This document shows, piece after piece, positions 48,271-61,694 of a stretch of DNA of 64,000 bases. Under the pieces are notes generated by a model. That model saw only the letters and a program-made list of their open reading frames with translations. It searched no databases and had not been told where the DNA came from. The translations under genes and the position numbers were made by a program. This stretch comes from Azospirillum doebereinerae. Its GTDB lineage: Bacteria; Pseudomonadota; Alphaproteobacteria; Azospirillales; Azospirillaceae. The DNA is taken from contig NZ_RZIJ01000012.1 in the NCBI RefSeq assembly GCF_003989665.1, positions 1 to 64,000 of the forward strand. The letters are read 5' to 3'. Within the stretch, counting starts at the first letter, position 1, and each line of letters starts with the position of its first letter.

Positions 48271-48295
48271 CTGCCCTGCCCTGCCCTGCCCTGCC
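48271..48295. repeat. CTGCC pentanucleotide tandem repeat, five copies
   Basis: Five perfect copies of CTGCC lie in the region between the divergent MFS and BMP-family genes, 48 bases ahead of the MFS start. A five-base unit can change copy number by strand slippage and so alter promoter spacing. Confidence 0.9.
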
Positions 48296-48403
48296 GGGAT
48301 GGCGGCGGTCTTCCCGCATGCGCGATGCGAATCACCTATGCGTCAGCACGGCGTTCCTGGCTAAGTTTTCCCGACGACCGCCGATCCAGCCGAAGGCCGC
48401 GCC

Positions 48404-49393
48404 ATGACGCAATTTTCCCGCCGTTCGGTTCTGATCCTGGGAGCCATGGGCCTCGTTGCGGGCGCGCTTCCGGCGCGGGCCGACGCCCTGGTTCCCGGCC
48501 TCGTCTACGCCGTCGGGCAGAAGTTCGACAAGAGCTTCAACGAGGGCGCCTTCACCGGGGCGGAGCGGTTCAAGGCCGCCACCGGCATCCCTTATGTCGA
48601 GTACATGCCGTCCAACCCGGCCCAGTTCGAGCAGGCGGTCGGTGCGCTGCTGCGGCGCGGCGTCACCGACGTGGCGACCATCGGCTTCTACTACGCCTCG
48701 GCGATCGGGGCGGTGGCGCGACGCTATCCCGCTGTCCGCTTCACCCTGGTCGATGCCTTGGCCGAGGGGCCGAACATCCGCTGCGTCACCTTCAAGGAGC
48801 AGGAGGGCGCCTTTTTGGTCGGGGTGCTGGCGGCGTTGGCGTCGAAAACCAAGACCGTCGGCTTCGTCGGCGCGCTCGACATTCCGCTGATCCGCAAATT
48901 CTCCGCCGGCTTCGAGCAAGGCGCGCGGCACGCGCGCGGCGACGTGAAGCTGCTGGTCAACTTCGTCGGCACCACGCCGGCCGCCTTCAACGACCCGTCG
49001 ACCGGGGCGGAAGTCGCGCGCTCCCAGTTCCAGCGCGGAGCCGACGTGGTGTTCGCCGGGGCCGGCGTGTCCAACTTCGGCATCTTCGCGGCGGCGCGGG
49101 ACGACGGGAAGCTCGCCATCGGCGTCGACAGCAACCAGAACTACCTCTACCCCGGCACCATCCTGACCTCCATGCTGAAGCGGGTCGATCTGGCGGTGGA
49201 GGCCAGCTTCCAGGCCGCCCACCAAGGGAATTGGTCCGCCGGCACCCGCGTGCTGGGGCTGGCCGAGGGCGCGGTCGATTACGCCGTGGACGAGAACAAC
49301 CGCGAGCTTCTGTCCCCCGCCATGCTGGAACGGGTCGAGGAGGCCCGCCGCGCCATCGTTGCCGGACGCATCCCGGTGGCTGACGGAAGCTGA
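48404..49393 (+). CDS. BMP-family ABC transporter substrate-binding protein
   Basis: A 329-residue exported binding protein of the BmpA/PnrA (Med) family, whose known members bind purine nucleosides or related compounds. The signal peptide has a twin-arginine look (FSRRSVLILGAMGLVAG) with cleavage near ARA-DA. LVYAVGQKFDKSFNEGAFTGAERF near 31 is the family's opening motif, and VGFVGALDIPLIRKFSAGFEQGA near 146 matches the hinge region. No permease or ATPase follows; nadA is the next gene. The ligand is therefore unknown. Confidence 0.87.
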   Translation: MTQFSRRSVLILGAMGLVAGALPARADALVPGLVYAVGQKFDKSFNEGAFTGAERFKAATGIPYVEYMPSNPAQFEQAVGALLRRGVTDVATIGFYYASAIGAVARRYPAVRFTLVDALAEGPNIRCVTFKEQEGAFLVGVLAALASKTKTVGFVGALDIPLIRKFSAGFEQGARHARGDVKLLVNFVGTTPAAFNDPSTGAEVARSQFQRGADVVFAGAGVSNFGIFAAARDDGKLAIGVDSNQNYLYPGTILTSMLKRVDLAVEASFQAAHQGNWSAGTRVLGLAEGAVDYAVDENNRELLSPAMLERVEEARRAIVAGRIPVADGS

Positions 49394-49483
49394 TTCAGCC
49401 AGTCTTCCGCTAAGTCTTTCATCCCAAAACGAAAACGCCCAGTTCCGCCGATTGTTGCCGGGACACTGCTTTTCCGCTTGATA

Positions 49484-49523
49484 TGCTCTGATGGAGCAAA
49501 TAGTCTTTTGCTCGAAACGAGCA
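49484..49523 (+). promoter_or_regulatory. Double palindromic operator upstream of nadA
   Basis: Two 15-base palindromes, TGCTC-TGATG-GAGCA (49484-49498) and TGCTC-GAAAC-GAGCA (49509-49523), share the same arms with different centres and lie 25 bases apart. They end 14 bases before the nadA start. Such a pair suits cooperative binding of a repressor. In alphaproteobacteria nad genes are often controlled by NadQ or NrtR, and which protein binds here is not shown. Confidence 0.8.
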
Positions 49524-49537
49524 TTTTGGAGCGCACG

Positions 49538-50581
49538 ATGCCCGACGCCGCCGGTCCCATCCCGCCGTCCAGCCGCACGCCCGGGGACCTCGCCTACACC
49601 CCCGCCGTCGCGGAGGCGACCGCCCCGATCTACGAGCGCATGAAGCGCGTCGTCCCCGCCATCGAATGGCCGTTCCACGCCCCGCTGATCCACGCCATCA
49701 ACGAGTTGAAGCGTGAGCGGAACGCGGTCGTCCTCGCCCACAATTACCAGACGCCGGAGATCTTTCACGGGGTGGCCGACATTGTCGGCGACAGCTTGGC
49801 CCTTGCCGCCCGCGCGACGGAGACCGACGCCGACGTGATCGTGCTGGCCGGGGTGCATTTCATGGCGGAGACGGCCAAGCTGCTGAACCCGGCCAAGACG
49901 GTGCTGATCCCCAGCCGCAACGCCGGCTGCTCGCTGGCCGACTCGATCACCGCCGCCGACGTGCGGCTGCTGCGCCAGACCTACCCCGGCGTGCCGGTCG
50001 TCGCCTACGTCAACACCTCGGCCGAGGTGAAGGCGGAGGTGGACATCTGCTGCACCTCGGGCAACGCGGTGGAGGTGGTGGAATCGCTGGGCGTGCCCCG
50101 TGTGCTGTTCCTGCCCGACGAGTATCTGGCCAAATACGTCGCCACCCAGACCGAGGTGGAGATCATCGCCTGGAAGGGCCATTGCGAGGTCCACGAGCGC
50201 TTCACCGGCGCCGAGATCGACGATTTCCGCAAGCGCTTCGACCGGCTGACCGTGATCGCCCATCCGGAATGCCCGCCCGACGTGCTGGAGGCCGCCGATT
50301 TCGTCGGCTCCACCGCCCGGATGATCGACTTCGTGGCTGGAGAGAAGCCGCCGCGCGTGCTGATGGTCACCGAATGCTCGATGAGCGACAACGTGGCCGC
50401 CGCCTCGCCCGACACGGAGTTCGTGCGACCCTGCAACCTGTGCCCGCATATGAAGACGGTGACGCTGGCGAGCATCCTGGAGTCGTTGCGGACGCTGGAA
50501 CCGCGCGTCGAGATCGCCCCCGAACTGGCCGACCGCGCGCGGCGCTCGGTGGAGCGGATGCTGGCGGTGAAGCCGAAGTGA
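49538..50581 (+). CDS. nadA: Quinolinate synthase NadA
   Basis: A [4Fe-4S] enzyme of 347 residues that condenses iminoaspartate with dihydroxyacetone phosphate to quinolinate in NAD synthesis. Cluster cysteines are visible in RNAGCSLAD near 128, TECSMSDN near 285 and the CNLCPHMK region near 303. [12 protein letters not shown] near 68 and [12 protein letters not shown] near 106 are family motifs. The ATG at 49538 is chosen; an ATG at 49478 is in frame but would run through the operator palindromes. nadB and nadC follow, so this heads the nadABC operon. Confidence 0.95.
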   Translation: MPDAAGPIPPSSRTPGDLAYTPAVAEATAPIYERMKRVVPAIEWPFHAPLIHAINELKRERNAVVLAHNYQTPEIFHGVADIVGDSLALAARATETDADVIVLAGVHFMAETAKLLNPAKTVLIPSRNAGCSLADSITAADVRLLRQTYPGVPVVAYVNTSAEVKAEVDICCTSGNAVEVVESLGVPRVLFLPDEYLAKYVATQTEVEIIAWKGHCEVHERFTGAEIDDFRKRFDRLTVIAHPECPPDVLEAADFVGSTARMIDFVAGEKPPRVLMVTECSMSDNVAAASPDTEFVRPCNLCPHMKTVTLASILESLRTLEPRVEIAPELADRARRSVERMLAVKPK

Positions 50582-50588
50582 TGGCTTT

Positions 50589-50699
50589 GCCCCCACCCTA
50601 ACCCTCCCCCGCTTGCGCGGGAGAGGGGACTGCCGCCGCATTTTTGCAAAGCTCCTACCCCCTCTCCCGCGCAAGCGGGGGAGGGATGGGGAGGGGGCA
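50589..50699. repeat. Palindromic intergenic repeat, family B, copy 1
   Basis: A 111-base element between nadA and nadB. Outer segments CCCCCACCCTAACCCTCCCCCGCTTGC and GCAAGCGGGGGAGGGATGGGGAGGGGG form a long imperfect stem, with inner GCGGGAGAGGGGA and CCCCTCTCCCGC arms. An inverted copy lies behind nadC at 53205-53314. Confidence 0.85.
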
Positions 50700-50717
50700 A
50701 GCCCGACGAGGACCCCA

Positions 50718-52373
50718 ATGACCACCCCCACCCCCTACGAGGTCCGCGACGCCGAGGTGATCGTCATCGGCTCCGGTCTGGCCGGCATGACCGCCGCCCT
50801 GGCTTTGGCGCCGCGCGCCGTCACGTTGCTGACCAAGACCACCGATCTGCCCGGCGGGTCGAGCCTGCACGCGCAGGGTGGCATCGCCGCCGCCATCGGC
50901 CCCGGCGACCGGCCGGAGGACCACGCCGCCGACACCGTGTCGGCCGGGGCCGGGTTGGTCGACGCGGCGATGGCGGCGCTGCTGACCCGCGACGGCGCCG
51001 CCCAGGTGCGGGCGATGCTCGCCGACGGACTCCCCTTCGACCGTTCGCCGGACGGCGCCCCCCTGCTGGGCCGCGAAGCCGCGCACGGCGCCGCGCGCAT
51101 CGTCCACGCCGGGGGCGACGCCACCGGCCGGACACTGGTGACGGCGCTGGCCGAACGCCTGCGCGCCACGTCTTCCATTCGGGTCGAGACCGGCGCCTTC
51201 GCCGTCGATCTGGCGATGCGCAACAACCGCGTCTGCGGCCTGCTGGCCTTCCACCCCGAGGGCTGGGTCCTGCACCGGGCGCCGCGCGTGATCCTGGCGA
51301 CCGGCGGCATCGGCGGCGCCTTCGCGCGCACCACCAACCCGGCCGAGGCGACCGGCGACGGGCTGGCGCTGGCGGCGCGGGCCGGCGCCCGGCTGGCCGA
51401 TCTGGAGTTCGTGCAGTTCCACCCGACCGCGCTCGATGTCGCGGCCGACCCGGTGCCGCTGCTGACCGAGGCGTTGCGCGGAGCCGGAGCCGTGCTGCTC
51501 GACCGCGCCGGGCGGCGCTTCATGCCCGGCGAGCACCCCTTGGCCGAGTTGGCGCCGCGCGACGTGGTCGCCCGCGCCATCGGCCGACGCATCGCGGCGG
51601 GGGAGCCCGTGTTCCTCGACCTGCGCCCGGCGCTGGCGGCCAAGCCGGACGGCTTCCCGACCGTGCTGGCGCTGTGCGCCGACCACGGGCTGGATCCGTT
51701 CGCGGCGCCGATGCCGGTGGCGCCGGCCGCGCATTACCACATGGGCGGGGTCGTCACCGACGCCGATGGGCGCACCAGCCTGGAGGGGTTGTGGGCCTGT
51801 GGCGAGGTCGCCTGCACCGGCGTCCACGGCGCCAACCGGCTGGCCAGCAACTCGCTGCTGGAGGCGCTGGTCTTCGGTGCCCGCGTCGCGCGGGACGTGG
51901 CGAGCCGCGTCCTGCCTCCGCTGCCGCCCTTTGCCCTCCCCGCCCCCCCCGCCGTCGCGGCGGGGGTCGGCGGCGCGCTGCTCGACGCCATCGCGGCGGA
52001 GGGGCGGAACGTGCTCTACGACGGCGCCGGGCTGGTCCGCGACGGGCTGGGGCTGCGCGCGGCGCGGCGGAAGCTCGACCGGCTGGCGGCGGCGCTCGAC
52101 AGCCTGCGCGACGCCGATGCCGGATCCGACACCGCCCTCGATCCCGTCTCGGTCCGCCGTTGGGGCGAGGCGCGCAACCGGCTGCTGGTCGGCCGGCTGG
52201 TGGTTCACGCCGCCTTGGCGCGCGAGGAGAGCCGGGGCGCCCATTGCCGCGCCGACCACCCCCTGCCCGACCCGGCAAGCGGGCGCACCGCCGAAAACCG
52301 CATCCTGACCCTCACCGATCTGGCCGGCGCCGCCGGCCCCCTGCCCGGAGACGCCGCATGCTGCATCCCCTGA
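50718..52373 (+). CDS. nadB: L-aspartate oxidase NadB
   Basis: An FAD enzyme of 551 residues that oxidises aspartate to iminoaspartate, feeding NadA. The FAD-binding [17 protein letters not shown] is at residues 13-29, and [16 protein letters not shown] near 49 is the substrate loop. [16 protein letters not shown] near 340, with [31 protein letters not shown] after it, is the succinate-dehydrogenase-like signature. The C-terminal helical domain is present. The ATG at 50718 comes just after the repeat element. The end overlaps nadC by 16 bases. Confidence 0.95.
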   Translation: MTTPTPYEVRDAEVIVIGSGLAGMTAALALAPRAVTLLTKTTDLPGGSSLHAQGGIAAAIGPGDRPEDHAADTVSAGAGLVDAAMAALLTRDGAAQVRAMLADGLPFDRSPDGAPLLGREAAHGAARIVHAGGDATGRTLVTALAERLRATSSIRVETGAFAVDLAMRNNRVCGLLAFHPEGWVLHRAPRVILATGGIGGAFARTTNPAEATGDGLALAARAGARLADLEFVQFHPTALDVAADPVPLLTEALRGAGAVLLDRAGRRFMPGEHPLAELAPRDVVARAIGRRIAAGEPVFLDLRPALAAKPDGFPTVLALCADHGLDPFAAPMPVAPAAHYHMGGVVTDADGRTSLEGLWACGEVACTGVHGANRLASNSLLEALVFGARVARDVASRVLPPLPPFALPAPPAVAAGVGGALLDAIAAEGRNVLYDGAGLVRDGLGLRAARRKLDRLAAALDSLRDADAGSDTALDPVSVRRWGEARNRLLVGRLVVHAALAREESRGAHCRADHPLPDPASGRTAENRILTLTDLAGAAGPLPGDAACCIP

Positions 52374-53191
52374 CCGTCGAGCCCATCGTCCGCGCCGCCC
52401 TGGCCGAGGATCTGGGCCGGGCCGGCGACATCACCACCGACAGCATCATCCCCGCCGACGCCACCGCGACCGCCCGCATCGCCGCCCGCAAGGACGGCCG
52501 GGTCGCCGGGCTGGAGGCGGCGTTGATGGCCTTCCGTCTGCTCGATCCCGCCGTGTCCGTCTCGGTCGAGCGGGAGGACGGCGCCGACGTTCCCCCCGGC
52601 GGCACCATCGCCACCGTGACCGGCAAGGCCCGCGCCCTGCTGACCGCCGAGCGCACCGCGCTGAACCTCATGGGCCGACTCTCCGGCATCGCCACGGCCA
52701 CCCGTGGGCTGGTCCGCGAGGTCGAGGGCACGAACGCCCGCATCGTCTGCACCCGCAAGACCACGCCTGGCCTGCGCGTTCTGGAGAAGCATGCGGTGAG
52801 ACTCGGCGGCGGCTTCAACCACCGCTTCGGCCTGGACGACGCGGTGCTGATCAAGGACAACCACATCGCCGTGGCCGGCGGAGTCCGCGCGGCGGTGGAG
52901 CGCGTGCGCGCCAGCATCGGCCACATGGTGAAGGTGGAGGTGGAGGTCGACACGCTCGACCAGCTCGACGAGTTGCTGGGGCTGCCGGTGGACGTCGTGC
53001 TGCTCGACAACATGGACCCGGAGACGCTGCGCCGGGCGGTGCGGATGATCGACGGCCGGCTGCTGGCCGAGGCGTCGGGGAACGTCACGCTGGCGACCGT
53101 CCGAGCCATCGCCGAGACCGGGGTCGACATGATCTCCTGCGGTTGGCTGACCCACAGCGCGCCGAATCTGGACATCGGGCTGGATGTTTAG
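52358..53191 (+). CDS. nadC: Quinolinate phosphoribosyltransferase NadC
   Basis: A 277-residue enzyme that converts quinolinate and PRPP to nicotinate mononucleotide with loss of CO2. [15 protein letters not shown] near 14, [14 protein letters not shown] near 104, [17 protein letters not shown] near 128 and [20 protein letters not shown] near 148 are diagnostic. LDNMDPE near 214 and EASGNV near 235 complete the barrel. The start lies inside the end of nadB, indicating coupled translation of NadB and NadC. Confidence 0.95.
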   Translation: MLHPLTVEPIVRAALAEDLGRAGDITTDSIIPADATATARIAARKDGRVAGLEAALMAFRLLDPAVSVSVEREDGADVPPGGTIATVTGKARALLTAERTALNLMGRLSGIATATRGLVREVEGTNARIVCTRKTTPGLRVLEKHAVRLGGGFNHRFGLDDAVLIKDNHIAVAGGVRAAVERVRASIGHMVKVEVEVDTLDQLDELLGLPVDVVLLDNMDPETLRRAVRMIDGRLLAEASGNVTLATVRAIAETGVDMISCGWLTHSAPNLDIGLDV

Positions 53192-53204
53192 GCGTTGCTT
53201 CGCG

Positions 53205-53314
53205 GCCCCCTCCCCATCCCTCCCCCGCTTCGCGGGAGAGGGGGCAGGAGCTTTGCGGAAGAGCAGCGGCAGTCCCCTCTCCCGCGCTAGCGGGGGAGGG
53301 TTAGGGAGGGGGCA
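53205..53314. repeat. Palindromic intergenic repeat, family B, copy 2 (inverted)
   Basis: This is the reverse-complement copy of 50589-50699. It opens with CCCCCTCCCCATCCCTCCCCCGC and closes with GCGGGGGAGGGTTAGGGAGGGGG, with the shared core GGAGCTTTGC...CGGCAGTCCCCTCTCCCGC. It sits between the convergent nadC and thiD genes and may end transcription from both sides. Confidence 0.85.
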
Positions 53315-53329
53315 AGCCGCACCCCGCGC

Positions 53330-54130
53330 TTACGGAAACTCCCGCACCGTGTGCAGGTGGTTCAGCGGGCCATGCCCATGCCCGAGCCCCGGCGCGGTGA
53401 GGATCGCGGTCTCAACATAAGACCGCGCCCGCGCGACCGCGTCATGCGTGTTCAACCCCTGCGCCAGACCGGCGGCGATGGCCGAGGACAGCGTGCAGCC
53501 GGTGCCGTGGGTGTGCGGGGTGTGGACCCGGCTGCCCTCGAACACCGTCTCGCCGTCCTCGGTCAACAGCAGGTCGTAGAGCCGGTCGCTCTCCAGATGC
53601 CCACCCTTCAGCAGCACCGCTTTCGGGCCGAAGCTCAGCAGCAGCGCCGCAGCCTGCCGCATGTCGTTCAGGTCGCGGATCGGCACGTCGGTCAGCGCCT
53701 CGGCCTCCGGCAGGTTGGGCGTCACGATCCAGGCCAGCGGCAGCAGGCGCTTGCGCAGGGTCAGCACCGCGTCGGGCTCCAGCAGGAAATGCCCGCTCTT
53801 GGCGATCATCACCGGATCGACGACCAGCGGCACGTTGCCGCCCTGGGCCTCGTATTCCCCCGCCACCGCGTCGATGACGGCGGCGTTAGCGAGCATGCCG
53901 ATCTTCACCGCGTCGGCGCCGATGTCCTCCAGCACCACCTTCATCTGGAGCGCGACGAAGGCCGGGTCGATCGCCAGCACGCCGTGGACGCCCAGCGTGT
54001 TCTGCGCGGTCAGCGCGGCGATGGCCGTGGCGGCGTAGGCGCCGAGCGCGCTCACCGCCTTGATGTCGGCCTGGATGCCGGCGCCGCCACCCGAATCCGA
54101 GCCGGCGACGATCAGGACGCGGCCTTTCAT
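53330..54130 (-). CDS. thiD: Hydroxymethylpyrimidine/phosphomethylpyrimidine kinase ThiD
   Basis: A ribokinase-fold enzyme of 266 residues that phosphorylates HMP twice for thiamin synthesis. The opening [21 protein letters not shown], then [15 protein letters not shown] near 118, [13 protein letters not shown] near 182 and [18 protein letters not shown] near 209 (anion hole and base Asp/Cys region) are standard. No other thi gene is next to it and no TPP riboswitch is seen upstream. Its ATG overlaps the stop of glmM (ATGA), so it is translated with glmM. Confidence 0.94.
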   Translation of the reverse strand: MKGRVLIVAGSDSGGGAGIQADIKAVSALGAYAATAIAALTAQNTLGVHGVLAIDPAFVALQMKVVLEDIGADAVKIGMLANAAVIDAVAGEYEAQGGNVPLVVDPVMIAKSGHFLLEPDAVLTLRKRLLPLAWIVTPNLPEAEALTDVPIRDLNDMRQAAALLLSFGPKAVLLKGGHLESDRLYDLLLTEDGETVFEGSRVHTPHTHGTGCTLSSAIAAGLAQGLNTHDAVARARSYVETAILTAPGLGHGHGPLNHLHTVREFP

Positions 54131-55491
54131 CGCGTCGCCTCCAGCGCGGTCCGGCGGATGGCCTCGGCGATGTCGCCGACGACCTGGTTGACCAGCCCCT
54201 CGTCGTCGCCTTCGGCCATCACGCGGATCAGCGGCTCGGTGCCCGACTTGCGGATCAGCAAGCGCCCGCTGCCCGACAACCGGCCCTCGCCGTCGCGGAT
54301 CGCCTCCTGCACCACGGCGTCCTCCAGCGGCTTGGAACCGGCGGAAAAGCGCACGTTGGTCAGCTTCTGCGGGACCGGGGCGAAGACCCGGCAGACCTCG
54401 CTGGCCGATTTGCCGTTGGTCTGGATCAGCACCGCCAGCACCTGAAGCGCCGCGATCAGTCCGTCGCCGGTGGTCGAGTAGTCCGACAGCACGACGTGGC
54501 CCGACTGTTCGCCCCCGACGTTGTAGCCGCGCTCGCGCATCAGCTCCACGACGTAGCGGTCACCGACCGGGGTGCGCGCCAGATGCAGGCCGATCCCGTC
54601 GAGGTGGCGCTCCATGCCCAAATTGGACATGACGGTCGCCACCACGCCGCCGCCGCGCAGGGTCTGCGCGCCGGCCCAGGAGCAGGCGATCAACGTCATC
54701 AGCTGGTCGCCGTCGATCGGGCGCCCGGCCTCGTCCACCATGATCAGACGGTCGGCGTCGCCGTCCAGCGCGATGCCGAGATGGGCGCCATGGGCGACGA
54801 CCTGCTCCTGCAAGGTCTGGGTGGCGGTGGCGCCGCAGCCCTTGTTGATGTTGGTGCCGTCCGGCGAGACGCCGACCGGGATCACGTCCGCCCCCAGTTC
54901 GTACAGCACCTTGGGCGCCACCTTGTAGGCGGCGCCGTTGGCGCAATCGATGACGATCTTCAACCCGTCCAGCCGCAACCCGCGCGGGAAGGTGTTCTTG
55001 ACGTATTCGATGTAGCGGCCGGTCGCGTCCTCCATACGGCTGGCGCGGCCGAGATCGGCCGATCCGGCGAGGTCGGGGGCGAAGGGCTGGCCCATCCGCG
55101 CCTCGATGGTGGCCTCCACGTCGTCGGACAGCTTGTAGCCGTCCGGACCGAACAGCTTGATGCCGTTGTCCTGGTAGGGGTTGTGCGAGGCCGAGATGAC
55201 GACGCCCATGTCGGCGCGCAAAGACCGCGTCAGCATGGCGACCGCCGGGGTCGGCAGCGGCCCGACCAGCACCACGTCCATCCCCATCGAGATGAAGCCG
55301 GCGGTCAGCGCCGGTTCCAGCAGATAGCCCGACAGGCGCGTGTCCTTGCCGATCACCACGCGGTGGCGGTGGGAGCCGCGCCGGAACTGGAGCGCCGTCG
55401 CCATCGCCACGCGCAACGCCGTCTCGGCGGTCATCGGGTCGATGTTGGCGGTCCCGCGGATGCCGTCGGTGCCGAACAGGTGTCGCGTCAT
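54127..55491 (-). CDS. glmM: Phosphoglucosamine mutase GlmM
   Basis: A 454-residue cytosolic mutase that interconverts glucosamine-6-phosphate and glucosamine-1-phosphate for peptidoglycan and lipopolysaccharide. The phosphoserine loop is in [16 protein letters not shown] near 98. The magnesium loop is [11 protein letters not shown] near 243, the sugar loop GGEQSGHVV near 325, and the phosphate-binding loop [12 protein letters not shown] near 412. FGTDGIRG at the N-terminus fixes the start at ATG 55491. folP lies upstream on the same strand, an order often seen in proteobacteria. Confidence 0.95.
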   Translation of the reverse strand: MTRHLFGTDGIRGTANIDPMTAETALRVAMATALQFRRGSHRHRVVIGKDTRLSGYLLEPALTAGFISMGMDVVLVGPLPTPAVAMLTRSLRADMGVVISASHNPYQDNGIKLFGPDGYKLSDDVEATIEARMGQPFAPDLAGSADLGRASRMEDATGRYIEYVKNTFPRGLRLDGLKIVIDCANGAAYKVAPKVLYELGADVIPVGVSPDGTNINKGCGATATQTLQEQVVAHGAHLGIALDGDADRLIMVDEAGRPIDGDQLMTLIACSWAGAQTLRGGGVVATVMSNLGMERHLDGIGLHLARTPVGDRYVVELMRERGYNVGGEQSGHVVLSDYSTTGDGLIAALQVLAVLIQTNGKSASEVCRVFAPVPQKLTNVRFSAGSKPLEDAVVQEAIRDGEGRLSGSGRLLIRKSGTEPLIRVMAEGDDEGLVNQVVGDIAEAIRRTALEATR

Positions 55492-55617
55492 GAGAACCTC
55501 GGTGATGGAACGTTGCTCGACGGCCCCGCGAAAGGCCAACAGGAAAACCTAAAGTGTTCCTTTTCACTCCTTAGCCCGTGCGCGGTCAAGACCCGCGTCC
55601 AGGCCCGGACGAAAGGG

Positions 55618-56769
55618 TTACAGGGGGTGCAGAGCCTCCCACAGGGCGCGGGCCTGCGCAGTCTCGGCGACGTCGTGGACGCGCAGGATCTGCGCGCCCT
55701 GGTTCAGCGTCTCCAGCCCGGCGGCGAGCGAGCCGGCAAGCCGCTCCTTGGGCGGTTCCCCACGCGACAGGCGGCCGATGAAGGCCTTGCGCGACAGCCC
55801 GATCAACACGGCGCAGCCCAGCGCGTGGTACAGCGCGGTGTGGCGCAGGATGGCGAGGTTGTGCTCGACCGTCTTGCCGAAACCGATGCCGGGATCGACC
55901 GCGATGCGCTCCAGCGGCACCCCGGCGGCGGCGCAAAGCGCCACCCGCTCCTCCAGCCAGTCGAACACGTCGAGCGCGGCGTCGGCGTAATGGGGATCGC
56001 GCTGCATGGTGCCGGGTTCCCCCAACATGTGCATCAGCACGACCGGCGTCCCGGATTTGGCGACCACCGGCAGGGCCAGCGGGTCGCTCAAGCCCGCGAT
56101 GTCGTTGACGATGCGCGCTCCGGCGCCGATGGAGGACGCCATGACGCGGGCATGGCGCGTGTCCACCGACACCACGGCGCCCTTGGCCGCGAAATGGCGG
56201 ATGACGGGAAGGACGCGCGCCTCCTCCTCCTCCGGGGCGACCGGGGCGGAGCCGGGGCGGGTGGACTCGCCGCCGATGTCGAGGATGTCGGCCCCGGCCG
56301 CCAGCAGAGCCTCGCCATGGGCGATGGCGGCGCCGGGGTCGAGGAAGTCGCCGCCGTCGGAAAAGCTGTCGGGCGTGACGTTGACGATGCCCATGATGGC
56401 GGGCCGTCCCGGATCCACCCCGCCGAAGGGCGCGCGGGCGCGGGTCAGCGCGCCGAGCCGCCGGTCGAGCGTCTCGGCGACGGCGCGGGAGCGCTCCCAA
56501 CCCCAGGCGAGAATCTCCGACAACGGCGCGAAGGCGCGCTCGATGCGTTCGCCTTGCCGGCTCCCCTGCCGGACGATCAACTCCGCCGTGGCGAAGGAGA
56601 AGCGCCCGCCGGCCAGCGGAACGGCCGCTCCCTTGGCCCAGGCGGCGACCGGCATCAGCCCGACCGGCCGCAGATAGACCCGTACACCCTCCTCCGCCGC
56701 CCAGGGGCAGAAGGACGCCAGGGAGCCGGCGGCGGATTTCTGGGCGGGAGTCTTTGGGGCGGGCGGCAT
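55618..56769 (-). CDS. folP: Dihydropteroate synthase FolP
   Basis: A TIM-barrel enzyme that joins pABA and dihydropterin pyrophosphate in folate synthesis and is the target of sulfonamides. The catalytic part (about 120-383) carries IMGIVNVTPDSFSDGG near 125, DIGGESTRPGS near 164 and DPGIGFGKTVEHN near 290. The 383-residue chain has an N-terminal extension of about 115 residues (RVYLRPVGLMPVAAW...). Extensions of this sort occur in several alphaproteobacterial DHPS proteins, but their function is not known. glmM follows 126 bases downstream. Confidence 0.94.
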   Translation of the reverse strand: MPPAPKTPAQKSAAGSLASFCPWAAEEGVRVYLRPVGLMPVAAWAKGAAVPLAGGRFSFATAELIVRQGSRQGERIERAFAPLSEILAWGWERSRAVAETLDRRLGALTRARAPFGGVDPGRPAIMGIVNVTPDSFSDGGDFLDPGAAIAHGEALLAAGADILDIGGESTRPGSAPVAPEEEEARVLPVIRHFAAKGAVVSVDTRHARVMASSIGAGARIVNDIAGLSDPLALPVVAKSGTPVVLMHMLGEPGTMQRDPHYADAALDVFDWLEERVALCAAAGVPLERIAVDPGIGFGKTVEHNLAILRHTALYHALGCAVLIGLSRKAFIGRLSRGEPPKERLAGSLAAGLETLNQGAQILRVHDVAETAQARALWEALHPL

Positions 56770-56856
56770 GATCGAACCCTGGATGGAAAGCGTCAGGCCC
56801 CGTTCGTGGCACGGCAGGGCGCTTGGTGCAAGGCCGTCGGGGGGGGCAGTGCGGGG

Positions 56857-59810
<2,954 letters not shown>

Positions 59811-59814
<4 letters not shown>

Positions 59815-61565
59815 CGCGAGCGCTCCGCCGGGGCGAAGGTGGCGACCGCGCGTGTCAGGCCGGCGATGTTCAGCGGACGCGGAAGGAACAGATCGGCCGG
59901 CACGGCACCGACATGCGGCTCGCCCGCCGGCTCGCCGCACAGCACGCACGACAACTCGGGGCGCAGCGCCTTCAGCCGGACGATCAGCGCCGGGCCGGTC
60001 ATCCCGCCGGCCGAGGGGCCGGCGACCACGACGTCGAAGGACTCCGGCTCGTCCATCACGATCTCCAGCGCCTCGCCGCCGCTTTCGCAGACCGCGACCT
60101 CGCAGCCCAGCCGCTCCAGGCTGATCGCCAGCCAATCGCCCATCGCCGGGTCGTCGTCGACGACCAGCACATGGCAACGCAGGGCGGCGGGGGGCGCCTC
60201 GGGCTTGGGTTCCGGCGGAACCCTGGGGGCCGGATCGGCGGCCAGCGGCACGAAAAGGCGGACCAGCGTGCCCTCGGCGGGGTGCGTCCAGACGACCAGT
60301 CCGCCGTCGTGCCAGCGCGCGACGGAGGTGAGCGCGGGCGGCGGCTCCGCGTCGGCCTGGCGAGCCTTGTTGCGGGTGGCGAGCAACGGGTCCAGGGTGG
60401 CGCGCAGCGCGGGGATCGGGCGCGGGGCCACGCCGATGCGCAGTTCGAACATCACGTGCGGGCGCCGCCGGGGCAGCAGCGGGGCATGGACCTGCCAACC
60501 GGCCGGAGCGACGGCGGGATTGACCGTCCCGTCCCACAGCATGGCCCGCAGCCCCAGCGCGGCGTCCCCCGTTCCCCGGAGTTCCGCACCGAGGAGCGCC
60601 AGACCGTGCGCCAGCACCGCCGCGTTGCCCGGAACGGCGGGCAGATCGGGAGCTTCGCGCAGCGACAGGGCGGCGTCCGGCGGCAGCGCGGCGCGCAACT
60701 CCGCCGCCGCGCTGCCCAGGACATGGTCGGCGGTGGTCGGCCTCATGTCCACCGGGGCGGCGCGGGATCCCGACAAAGCCCGGCGCAGCAGCGATTTGTT
60801 GTGGTCGATGGCGCGCAGGATGCGTGCGGCGTAATCGGCCTGGGGGCTTCCGTCCGGCAGGTCCGTCACCAGGAAGTCGGCGTAGCCGGCGATGGCCCCC
60901 AGCGTGTTGTTGACGTCGTGGACGATGGCGCCGGCCAGTTCGGCCATCGCGTCCATGTTTTCAAGCTGCATGGTCCGCAGCCGTTCCCGCAGCGGGTCGC
61001 GGCCGACGATCACCGCGCCGCCGCCCGGCAGGGAAAGCCGTTCGAGAACCAGGGCGGCCGGCCAGATTGTTTCGTCGTCCCACCGGATTTCCGGCGCGGC
61101 GGCGGCGCCGAGAGCGGCGACGGCGGCCGGGTTCGCGGCCAGCACCCAGCCGTCCGAATCGAGCAGGACCGCCGCATCCTCCAACGCGTGGAGCAGGACG
61201 CGCAGGTCGTCGAGGCTGGGAGCGTTCTCCGGCACCGTCTCGCCGCTGTCCAGCGACGCGTCGTCCAGAGAGTCGTCGAGCGACGCGTCGGCGCGCCATG
61301 CCGCCAGCGCTTGCGCGCGCCGCTGGTCGCGCTCGCGGCGGCGTAGCGCGCCATGGGCGGTCGCGGCGGCCAGCAGCCCGGCGGCGGCCAGCCCGATCGA
61401 AACGGCGACGATCCAGGACAGGGTCTCGCGCCCCACGGCCGCCGGCGCCAACCACAGCGTTCCGGCCCCGACGCCGAGCGCCAGAACCACCGGCGCCACG
61501 ACGTTCCAGCCCCACAGGCGGACCGGCTTGTCTTCGAGAAGGTCGGGCGGCGGAGTTTGGATCAT
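59811..61565 (-). CDS. Kinase-like protein with degenerate ATPase and receiver domains
   Basis: A 584-residue membrane protein. Two helices (about 17-40 and 48-68) are followed by a PAS-like region (about 110-185) and a histidine-containing dimerisation segment that keeps its His in GAIVHDVNNTLGAIAGYAD (near 220). The ATPase region (about 270-440) lacks a clear N-box and the glycine-rich GXGLGL box. The C-terminal receiver (about 462-584) keeps the acidic pair VVDDDPAM, but where LXDXXMP is expected it reads VVVAGPSAGG. The acceptor Asp is gone, and the usual KP is RP. It may relay or scaffold rather than act as a kinase. Confidence 0.8.
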
Positions 61566-61694
61566 CGATCACTCGTGGAAGAGGGACAGCGGAAAACATC
61601 ATCCGCGCCCGGTTCGCGCATCCTAGCGCGCCATGGAGCCGCCCCTTGCCTCAGGATCGACCCGTATGGTTCGTGCCCGTAACTTTTTTTCCCG

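Noticed and set aside
53330..54130. Possible TPP riboswitch control of thiD
   Set aside because: There is no thi-box upstream. The gene starts inside the glmM stop codon and is co-translated with it.
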